Positions 20,617 to 30,320 of a stretch of 35,800 nucleotides of DNA are shown in pieces (the stretch's first letter is position 1; the number at the start of each line of letters is the position of its first letter). The stretch lies in the NCBI GenBank assembly GCA_008931825.1, contig QXVZ01011065.1, positions 1-35,800 on the forward strand, given 5' to 3'. The DNA comes from Phallusia fumigata (taxonomy: Eukaryota > Chordata > Ascidiacea > Phlebobranchia > Ascidiidae). The notes beneath the pieces were generated by a model, which did no database searches, was not told the DNA's origin, and worked only from the letters and a program-made list of their open reading frames with translations. Both the position numbers and the translations under genes were made by a program.

Positions 20617-22057
20617 TTAAACGGTCAACAATGGACACTCGGTCGAAACAGAGTAGAGGCTCTCCCCCCACATCTCGACGCGATCAGTTGTCATGACAAC
20701 AGCGTGGTCGACCGGACACTGACACAACCCGGCCATCCTCAGCACTTCAACGTTGGAGAGAACACGAGGCCAGATCATGAAGTTGTCAATGGTTCCACTG
20801 TTCAAGGCAAAACAAATTACTTAACATTGTGCTGTGTTTTAAGCACTTTCATGAGTTATTAGGAAATATAATGCAACTCTTCGATTTTAGTTGTTTCAAT
20901 CTTGCCTGAAACATTGATTTGGATCTAGACCTCCAGCATTGATTGCATCCTGTTCTTGTCCAAGTATTAAGCTTCCGCCGCCAGGGACAATGTAACCTGG
21001 ATAACCCTGTGAAGGCAATTCTTCCCCATTGATGTAGACTCCCATTACTGCACGTTTTGAGTCAAACCAGATACACAGATGATTCTGAAAGGTATTTATT
21101 TGCTTAACACATGAATCTAAACGTCGAGAGAATAGTGAAAGATGCAACAATAATTATAAACTTGCCAACGTTTCAGGATGGGGAAATTCAAATCGATCAA
21201 TGTGATCCTGTATGTTGACATGCAGTGTGGATGGTTTTTCGAATGATATTGAAATTTGATTGCTATGTGTACTGGTTGCATAACTGGCCAAAACATTGTT
21301 GTGAGACAGATCATTAACTTTGAACCAGGCACACATGGTGGCGCTCGTAAGTCTGGGGAAGTACCCACGATACCAGACGAAATCCTCTTTTTGAAGTTGA
21401 CGTGGAAACTCAAAATGAGTTGGCGTACAATCTACAACCAAAGAAGCATATGTAATGAAAAAGTGTCTATTATTTACAATTCTTACAAGCTCCATGAACA
21501 TTTATCTTGGGAAAAGGGATTTTGAAAACACAATGCTCAAAATTGACAAAATACTGTAATTATAGAATAACAAAAAACATGAATACTTGCTTCGGCTTTT
21601 TAACGCAATTTAAAACTAAAACACGTTTGTGTTAGAGACATGTGTTGAAATTTAGCTAGGGAATAATGGATTAAAAAAAAACAATGCTGAAATTTAAATA
21701 GCACTTATGGAATAATTACCACGTAAAATTACTTCTACTACATTTAACCCTGTTTTCAATTTCGCCAAACCCCTATTTTGCATATTGCTTGTATTGATTG
21801 TACTTACTTGTTATTGGTACCGTTGGTTTTGAATATGCCATAGCAACTTGATTGTTTAGCTGAGTAACTTTATCTTGAAGTTGCAAGATTTCACCTACAG
21901 CACGCGTTAAAAAGTATAAAGTTGGTTTTATCGTCACACGTTTGGTAATATCTTGAAATATTTTTTTTTACTTACTTGTGCAATTTTGATCCGCATCACT
22001 GGTAATGAAGGAACCAAAAGCTAGCAAAATGCACAAAATACAATAAGTCGAATGCAT
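20617..22057 (-). CDS. Secreted pentraxin-like lectin, copy E (5 exons, 264 aa)
   Basis: Exons are 22057-21976, 21894-21808, 21431-21166, 21084-20906 and 20797-20617, with the same lengths and phases as copy B. The signal peptide is MHSTYCILCILLAFGSFITS, followed by QNCT and the heptad linker GEILQLQDKVTQLNNQVAMA. The lectin domain is open throughout: YRGYFPRLTSATMCAWF, HLCIWFDSKRAVMGVYING, GGGSLILGQEQDAINAG, and QCPVD/TECPLL in the tail. Two introns use GC donors (TTG|GCAAGT after exon 3, CAG|GCAAGA after exon 4). Both fit the accepted GC-AG consensus, so the gene can still be functional. Intron 2 and the upstream flank are strikingly like those of copy B, pointing to recent duplication or conversion. 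Confidence 0.8.
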
Positions 22058-22094
22058 TACGTTAGACTATATACTCTCAAACAGTTTGTGCTGA

Positions 22095-22135
22095 ATGTGC
22101 TTCTGCTTGTCGTACCTACTTTTTATGCCCTTTCG
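22095..22135 (-). promoter_or_regulatory. Probable promoter of lectin copy E
   Basis: On the minus strand GGGCATAAAAAGTAGG is followed by GACAAGCAGAAGCAC, about 45-75 nt before the start codon. The same two blocks occur before copy B. Confidence 0.5.
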
Positions 22136-23110
22136 GCAAGCTACGAAGGGTCAGTTTGAACACTCGTGTTACAAACCAAACACCTAGTTGTTTGTACAAT
22201 GCTAATGCTCACATTGACAAATAAAGTCAACATTGTATGAAATTGTCAGTTTACTATGGTTGTTTCAAAAAATATAATGTGACTCTGGTCTATATGATAG
22301 GTAAAAGTCAAATTAATTTTGTCTTTTTCGTCCTGTTTAGGGAACGCCAACTCGTGTCTTATAACATGCCAAACTTACGAAACAAACCGCTTCGCCTTGG
22401 CTCCCATTTTTGCCCTAACTTACTCTTGGGCGCCACCACCTGCATGTTTATTCTGAAAGTCATTGGGCTAATCGTTTAAATTGGCAAATGGTTTGCACCA
22501 AAAAATTATTAAACCACATAAAATTTACCGCATTTGGTTTAAGGTTACCAATATTCTTTGTATCTTTGTTTCGTTATTTTGACGATGCAATAACTTGCAT
22601 TGAATTTTTGGAAGGCTGCAAGCTTACATTCTCGCTCAGGGAGAAGGTTAATTCGCTTAGTTTGTTTAAAGTTTTGTTCTAATACTCACGAACTTTGCTT
22701 TTGGGTGACAACTTTTATTGATTTTCAGAAATTCAATTACCGCGTATGGTTTTGCTGAAAAACATCAGCTAAAACATTGACTTCAGTGATCGCTTCCAAA
22801 CCAATGGCAAACTTTCAGTATAATGATTAATTGGCATAAAATATTGACAGCAAAGAATTAGCATCCGTTTTGGTATAACATTACATATTTCAGTGTCACA
22901 ACGAGAAAAGGTGGTGCACAACCGGTAGGTTAAGAAGACATTCACTGCAAAAGTTAGAATGAAATAGACGTTTACTCCGTGCTAATATCGTAGCTGGTTT
23001 TCCATTAAATTTGACCTTGTCGGCGGTCATTTTATTTGGTCAACACCAAGCCTTTTACGATTTTATTTCACATGTCAAGATTTAAGATGATTTTCAACAA
23101 TTAAACCCGC
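22136..23110. other. Duplicated upstream flank of lectin E, no gene
   Basis: 22290-22500 parallels 9820-10015 upstream of copy B. 22555-22600 parallels 10075-10110. Open frames here are not conserved between the copies and carry no recognisable domain. Confidence 0.5.
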
Positions 23111-23134
23111 AATCGTATGGTGAAGTGGCAACAT

Positions 23135-23480
23135 GCAAGAGGGAGCACTTTTGAGGTAAACTTGCGATATTCAAACAGTGCGCTGTGGATTTGTTACCAA
23201 TGCGCACTGGAATATGTGTGTGCACTTCGTTTTTTTGACACACTATGTGTAACTCCCACTCAACCGCTACCATCTTAAACAGCCTGTATGTGCTATTTAT
23301 AAAGTAGTCGTCGTTTGTTTGGAAAAGAATTAGCCGATCTGATAACAACTGGTTGTATGGGAAAAACAACAGGAGCTTGAAAGAGGGTTACGCATAGTGT
23401 GTCACAAAGAACGAAGCGTACAAACATATCTTTGTGCACAGGGTTAACAAACTGACATACCTCATTTTCGGATAGCGCCA
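23135..23480. repeat. Dispersed repeat fragments, both orientations
   Basis: 23340-23470 (+) has GATAACAACTGGTTGTATGG, GTGTCACAAAGAACGAAGCG and ACAAACATATCTTTGTGCAC. 23140-23270 (-) has TGTGCACTTCG followed by a GACACACTATGTGTAAC block. Together they form an imperfect inverted pair. Confidence 0.55.
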
Positions 23481-24094
23481 CATATTGGTCAACACAGAAT
23501 GTGACAAAAATGGCATCAGTGACCGACAAGCTCGTTCTTGCGTAATAGGGGACCAACTATGTTATTCGAACTGAGTGTCTGATTATTTTGGTTCAAGTTT
23601 TGCAGTAAATGCCTAGTTTTTGCATTTGCGACACTATAACAAGAAACGTTCACCAAAACAAACGCTAATTATGCTTTCCTGTATACAATTAGAAATTTGA
23701 AATCAATTAGTCATAACCCTGAACATTGCCGAAAACTTGCAAGCGATCATTGAAGTCAATAAACTGTATTATGTTCAGAGAAGTTGTTTCGATTATTGCT
23801 GGTCGATCAAAATCGTTCTTAATTGTCAAAACAAATCACAAAAAAAAGAAATCAGTTTGTTCAAGTCGCCACAAATTTTGCTGGGGAAATAAAAGTTTTA
23901 GCCGTAAATTTGGCAGCTTGTGGCAATATGAAAAGCCGTAAGTTTACATAGATTTTACTTTTTAACCTTAAGACTTTTCACCCAAAACGCTGCTAACACT
24001 AAACGAAAAAATATAACCTACGACCAGATCGCAATAAAATTGAATTAAAGTGGCAACTTTTGGCAATATTAGGTCACCTAAATGTGTTTTAAAG

Positions 24095-24380
24095 TTCGAA
24101 CCTGTTGATCGTATGTTGACGAGACAGCAATATATAGAAAAGCACACTTATGTCCTCGAGGTAAACGAGCCGTGAGAAAATGACGCGCTGTCAGTTTGTT
24201 CCCCTAACGCACTAAGGTATGTGTGTGGATTTCCAAACATTCGAGTCCTGGAATTTTTACCCCGCACAACTGCTGTTGTGTTTACCTATTTATCTAAACC
24301 ATCTCAAACATTTGACCCAACACATCATTATCAGGTGTTTGTTTTCCGTTCACAGCTTCCATTCAATATTGGAAAATTGT
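24095..24380 (-). repeat. Dispersed repeat downstream of lectin fragment F
   Basis: CAATATATAGAAAAG, GAGGTAAACGAGCCGTGAG, CGCTGTCAGTTTGTTC and CACAACTGCTGTTGTG match the copies at 20265 and, more weakly, 7485. Confidence 0.7.
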
Positions 24381-24502
24381 TAGTGAATGGAAAACATAAC
24401 AAACGTGTGTTACCACGAATTATTTTATTAATCGGACAAAAATCTAGATTATAACGATTATATGTCACCTGTATATTAATTTATAAAGTGAGTAATTGCA
24501 AA

Positions 24503-24660
24503 TTAAACGGTCAACACAGGGCACTCGGTCGGAATAGAGTAGAGGCTTTCCCCCACATCTCGACGCGGTCAGTTGTCATGATAACAGCGTGGTCGACCGG
24601 ACACTGAACCAACCCGACCATCCTTAGCACTTCAACAGGGGAGAGAATACGGGGTTCCAT
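24503..24660 (-). pseudogene. Pentraxin-like lectin fragment F (last exon only)
   Basis: The tail exon is recognisable from VEVLRMVGL, QCPVDHAV and TTDRVEMWG. A one-base loss in the G-run of MWGES shifts the frame, and about 24 nt encoding the DNFMIW block are deleted just after the would-be exon start. No other lectin exons follow before the GPCR at 26193. It is a fossil at the right boundary of the lectin array. Confidence 0.8.
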
Positions 24661-26192
24661 TGGCGTTCTGATTGTAAGCCCACATGTACAATCTAACCTG
24701 AGTTTGCCTGTCTTTGTCCAAGACTTCGTTTACATTAAGGACGTGTGTGCTGTGTACCTTAGAGCCTACAAAAAACTTTCTCTTTGCAGAAAAACCTAGT
24801 AATGCAAACTATTGGGTTAGTCGGATTGCAAAGCTATAACTCAAAATATCACTGACTGTAAGACATACATTTTAAGTGGGTAGAAAATATACTTGGGGTG
24901 ATTGCTTCCACCAACATGAAACAAATTTAGCCATATAACCTGACACCAAATAAACTGCAATTAGCTTTGCCTTTGTTTGTTTTTGACTACAAGCAATTTC
25001 AGAACGTTAGGTAATCGTCTTTGTAGAAAGTCACAGCTGTTCTAACCCGTTTGTCGTTGGCAACATTTGCATGGACCGTTTTCTTCAACAACGCCGTATC
25101 ACTCTGAGTCGGTGGAAAAAACAGAACCGTCTGTTACTACCGAATGGAAACGAATTTTCTTACACTTATTTAAGCCATGCACTTTAAAAAATTTCATTGC
25201 TTATTTTAAAATATAGGTCTTTTTAGGAAATATTACTAATTGCAAGCATGACGTCACACATTTCAAACAACGCAAGTTCAGTCAGTTCCACGTTTTAGGA
25301 CGTTGCTACATGCAGTAAAGTTTTAAGCCTTGCCCTGCAATATATGGTATGGTTTTATTACAGTTTGTGTCTTTTTCTGTTTGACATAAAGCATAAATGT
25401 ATGTTTGTGAACAAATTCATGTTTTCTTTGTGAAACAAACTGTACCCAAACCGAATCAAAACCAATGAGGATCAAGGTGGTTCAAGTGACGAGGCCTTTG
25501 GGTGCGTCGGCTAATCGGTTGAGATCTTAAACCGTGTGAAAACTAACGTTGTCTGTACGGAAATATCCTGGCAATAACCGATCATGACAAGGAACAGCTT
25601 ATGCGACAGCTACTAATATCAACCTGTCAAATCACTTGTCGACACGTTTTTCAGTGAGAAGAATCAATCCCAACTAAACTTTAAATTTAACCATAACGTT
25701 GATATTTATACACCGGACACTACATTTTTAATAACCGTTTATTTCAAAAAATCTAAATATAAAAACATTTATTTGTGTGTGTAAAATTTTGGTGTGTCTT
25801 TGTGACAATTTCGATCATTCAATTGGAATCTGATTACTTCGTGACAATGCAACGTGACTATATTTTATTTCGGGCAGCCATGCATTTGGCACATTGCTTT
25901 TTTTGCCATGCGAAACAAGAGGACAGATCGCTTAAATCGAAATGAACATACACTCCTTGTAACAAATCTAATCAATCAAGTTAGTTAGCACGCAAGAACA
26001 GTGCAAGTACTTAAGCTGAGGCTTTCTACTTGTTGCCGCGTGTTTGACAGCTGAGAGTTTAATGACAAACATGCAACCAAGTAATCAGTGTCTAATTTGA
26101 ACCAATTAGAACCAGTGGTATTTGTTTCGGTAAATTTGTCTAATTTGTTGAGTAATTAGATATCACTGCATCCAAACTGCTAATAACTAGTT
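24661..26192. other. Intergenic region upstream of the right GPCR
   Basis: No coding exon is recognised in about 1.5 kb. It presumably includes the promoter of the plus-strand GPCR, but I cannot point to a specific element. Confidence 0.4.
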
Positions 26193-29100
26193 ATGAATGT
26201 GCTGCTGTTAATTGTCGCTTTGTTTCCCAACAACATCCTCTCAATGGCGCCATCGACGTTTGGTAAGCAAAGTATTTTAATAGATCTGTGTTTGGTAGTG
26301 TGAAATGTGATATCGTTGTTAAGAAACGACGATTTTGGAAACCCCCAATCATTTACTTGATTTTCAAACCCTGCTAATGTCTTAATTATTAATGTAATAA
26401 ACCTCACTTTCTAAACTTTTGGTGCAGGTTTGAAGGTTTGAAGGTTTGACTGGTTAAGGCCCAAAATTAATCTCAGCAAAGACGCCACAGACATGCTCGT
26501 CACAAAATGGGTTAGCTAAAAATACGACGACGTAGATAAGGCTAATCAACTATGCTTGATTAAGGCCGCAGAAATTTTATTGCCCGTAGGAATTGGTCGA
26601 CAGCTTAATTGTCAACTCCGGAAGCAATTTGCTGTAGTTTACAAGCTCTGGCAGACAAAGTATATATTGGCACTCCATTTTTTTCTGTAAATGAAATTTA
26701 TTTTATTTGCAGAGGAATGTCGCTTTGAACAAAAGAAATGCAATTTCGGAGAGCTGGTATGTGGTTGTCCGGCAACTAAACCCGACCATAATTTACACAA
26801 GTTTCATGCATATGAATGCATTCCTGCCAATTTGTGTCCACTCCACAACCAAACTTTGACCTGCAATGCCAACCAATACCAATGCGGCTGTGTACCTAGA
26901 GATAGCAACTGCACAGGTGGATTAGGATGCTATGAAAAGACGCAGACATGCGATGGCATCTACGACTGTTTAGATGGAACAGACGAAGTGAATTGTACTT
27001 GTCCGGTTGATCAGTTCCAATGTGCCTGCTACGAAAGTAACAGTTGCGGGGGATTGCGGGGCTGTCTGCCAATCTTAGAGGTTTGTAATCGACGCGATGA
27101 CTGTAAAGATTTCAGTGACGAGTTCAACTGCAGTTGCAGGGAAAACGAGTTCCAGTGCTTCAAGTCCAAAAAATGCATCGATTCAACCTTGAGGTGTAAC
27201 GGAAAATTCGACTGTAGAGACCGGAGCGATGAAACCAACTGCACTTGTGCTGGAGATCAAGTTATGTGTGGATGCATCTTCGGTGAACGGATCTGTCCAC
27301 AGATCGTGCAATGCATACCGAAATCCTCGGTCGCCGATGGTTCACCACAGTGTATTGATCAAAGCGATGAACCGTGTAAGTATGTAACAAAGGTCTGGGG
27401 TTTACATTGCGAACAAATTCTGGTAAACTGCACGGGTAAAGTGGCAATGGAAAGGTTCCTTCTGCACCATGCAAGCAATTATACTCATTGTGTGCATCAC
27501 AACAGGCCATGTGAAGGGCACAGGGATAAGGTGTGCTCAGACGACTACTGGATTTGCAATATACCTTCGTGTCGGCTTCCTCAAATGCAACCGTTGAAGT
27601 TTCCAGTCTTTTATGAGAAACAAAACAATTATCAGATTGCTTTATTTACCTTTTGCATCTACATGTCATCAACAAACTACCGTATTAACGCACAACCAGG
27701 TTTCAAATGTCTTGGGCATTGGATAACGTTTCCATGCAGCTTGCCTCAAATCAACCTTTACGACCAAGATGCCCAGTGCGCCGACAAATCAGATCTTTGT
27801 TTTGTCAACGGCGAGTTCAGATGCTTCCTTTGCCTGGACAAGAAATTAGTGATCGCTAAAAATCAGGTATGCGACGGCGTGGCCGATTGTTACGATCTGT
27901 CTGACGAATGCTTGTGCGAGGATCAAAGTGTGTGCAAAGCTGTGCTGGGTGATTCGCTATCAAGCTGTCAGCCTGGTTATATGCACTGCTACAACGACAC
28001 AGATTGCGTCCCAATGGATTCTGTGTTGTGTAACCACCGAGTACAATGCTTAAATATGAGCAACACAAAATATTGTTACCCAAATATTAACAAAATACAA
28101 TGTCCCGGGCAAATACTAACCGCTGTGGCGTGCAACGGACGACCAGAGTGTTTGGGTGCAACTGATGAATGCAGTAATTGCGCTAGTCCCCCAGAGTTCT
28201 GCAACGACACTCAGTTCATGAGAGATGCAAAAAAACATTTTGTGTGTGATGGCACAAATCGTGGCTCGCACAACAAATCACTTTGCCCCAATCGACATAC
28301 TTGCCTGAGCGGAGATTTTAAGAGCATCGATGTTATGCGAGTCTGCGATGGAGCTTATGACTGTGATGACAAATCGGATGAGACAAAGAAACTGTGCGAA
28401 AACAAACGATTCTATTGCCTCAACGGCAATCCCTTGTCTGTACCCATTGGTGACAAAGAAAATGGCATCAAAGACTGCTCAGACGGAAGTGACGAGTGTC
28501 CACCTGTCAGCTCACGTGACACCGTTTTCTCCAATCAGAAGGAAATGATTGCCAATCCAATTTTGAACGCGTTTATATGGATCATGGGCATCCTTGCACT
28601 GATTGGAAACTTAGCAGTGGTTGCAGTTACACTGAGAAAATCGTATATTAACCGAGATGTAGAGAATTTTGTGAACAAATGCACACAAATATTTATTGTC
28701 AACCTTTCAGCTTCCGACATGTTAATGGGAATTTATTTACTTGCTGTTGCTTCCAAAAGTGTGCAGTTTTCAGGAAGATATTGCTATTTTGACTCTTGGT
28801 GGCGTTCGAGCAAGCAATGCTCTGCGCTTGGAGTGTTGTGTGTCATTTCCTCTGAGACCTCGGCTTTTACAATGACGATGATTTCAGCCTATCGACTTGT
28901 GTCTGTGTACAAACCATTTCTTACCCTGACACTAAAGCCAAGAAAAATTGTGTTTGCTTGTTTGTTAACTTGGTGTGTTGCTGGAATTGTAGCTGTCATA
29001 CCAACCATTGATCTATATTCAGGTTACTTCATTACAACGACCTGGTTTTCAAATTACGTATTTAAACGTGATTACGCTAAGTTTGAGTCTGTAATGCTTT

Positions 29101-29654
29101 TGGCTCATCGTATGTCACGGACTAACGGAAGCATGTTATCTTGGCATGACGCCAAAAACATTATTAATAAAAACTTGTCCGGTCAACCAATCAAAGGAGA
29201 GTTTGGATACTACGCCAAAACCAGCGTATGTGTGCCAAGGCTTTTCGCTTCAACCGATCATGCAGCGTGGGAATATTCACTCTTTATCATTACATTGAAT
29301 TTCGTAATGTTTGTTTTCATGGTGGTCGCCTACATTCTTATTTATCGTCTCAGCAACCGTATGGTCGAAGCAAGAAGCAATGATACCAGTGCCAAAATGC
29401 AGAAGCGAATATCAAGGTTGCTTCTTACTGATTTCTGCTGCTGGATTCCTATTTGTACGCTCGGCTTTGTGTCGCTAGGTGGCGTTAAGCTATCGGATAT
29501 CGTTTACGCGGTTGCAGCAGCTGTTTTGCTGCCAATCAACAGTGCCTTAAACCCTTTGCTCTACTCGTCCGTAATCGACAATGCATTGAAGAAGTTCAGC
29601 ATAAAACGAGTTCTTTCCCGACGCGGAACATCCACCGAACTTGTTCCCATGTGA
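26193..29654 (+). CDS. LDLa-repeat rhodopsin-type GPCR, right copy (2 exons, 1003 aa)
   Basis: Exon 1 (26193-26262, MNVLLLIVALFPNNILSMAP, phase 1) joins exon 2 (26713-29654) across a 450-nt GT-AG intron, giving FEECRFEQKKC. The ATG at 26691 is intronic. The ectodomain (to about residue 640) has four well-formed LDLa modules, then a cysteine-rich spacer, then about four further LDLa-like modules, some degenerate. No leucine-rich repeats are visible, unlike RXFP or GRL101 receptors. The 7TM part belongs to the LGR/relaxin-receptor-like group: NLSASDMLMGIYLL in TM2, the C before TM3 and the ECL2 cysteine (TSVCVPRLF), CWIP in TM6, NPLLYS in TM7. The DRY motif is altered to YRL, and ECL2 is unusually long (about 85 residues). 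The likely role is a plasma-membrane receptor that couples to G proteins and binds ligand through the LDLa array. Ligand unknown. Confidence 0.88.
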
Positions 29655-30320
29655 CCCATTTGGTCCAGAACTTTGTCTTGATTACCGGCTATTACAATTG
29701 CCTTTGATTGGAAAGTATATTTTACTTGATTTTGATTTTATGACTTCTTGTGTACATTTTTATTGGCTTGACGTATAGACTGTGTTAGATAGTTGCGGCG
29801 CTTCGTGTCAACTATTTGTATGTTGGTTTGAATTACCGCCAAAAAACGTGGCAACCTAAAATCAGTTGTTGACGTTTGCATTTCTTCAGAGTTGTCAACA
29901 AGTGGCTTTTGTTTATATTCAGAGCATATGTACAACTAAAATAAAAAGAAATACAAACAATTCAAACCAACATTGGCTGTAAAAATGCGAAGCCAGGTGT
30001 AACGTTTTTTCTTGGCCAAAGTTCCGTGTTCGCAACAAATAAAAGATGGAAACGACTATTGTTGTTTGGGGTCCCGCGGTTAACCAAATGAGCAGAACCT
30101 CAGATCCAGTGGTACAAGTCTTGCAACAAATGCAACAGAAGTTGCGTATTTCCAAATTACAATCTGTTTCGGTATAGCCAAGGTTAAAACGAAAAACAAA
30201 CATTACGTTTGTGATCGCACCTGTCATGTGTTTTCGCATAGGAAATGTAAGCATGCTATTTATGCTGTATCGAAAAAATTAAAATTGTTTGTATTTCGTA
30301 CGTTTGTTATGCAGATTTTT
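29655..30320. other. Convergent 3' intergenic region
   Basis: This separates the plus-strand GPCR stop from the minus-strand adhesion GPCR stop. AATAAA hexamers at 29939-29944 and 30038-30043 are candidate poly(A) signals for the plus-strand gene. No gene is seen. Confidence 0.45.

Noticed and set aside
26691-26712. ATG at 26691 as start of the right GPCR
   Set aside because: The residues before EECRF lie in the intron. A canonical acceptor at 26711-26712 joins in phase to a signal-peptide exon at 26193, matching the left copy.
71-29654. The Ciona Themis self-sterility locus
   Set aside because: Those loci pair a polycystin-1-like receptor with a fibrinogen-like protein. Neither domain is visible here.
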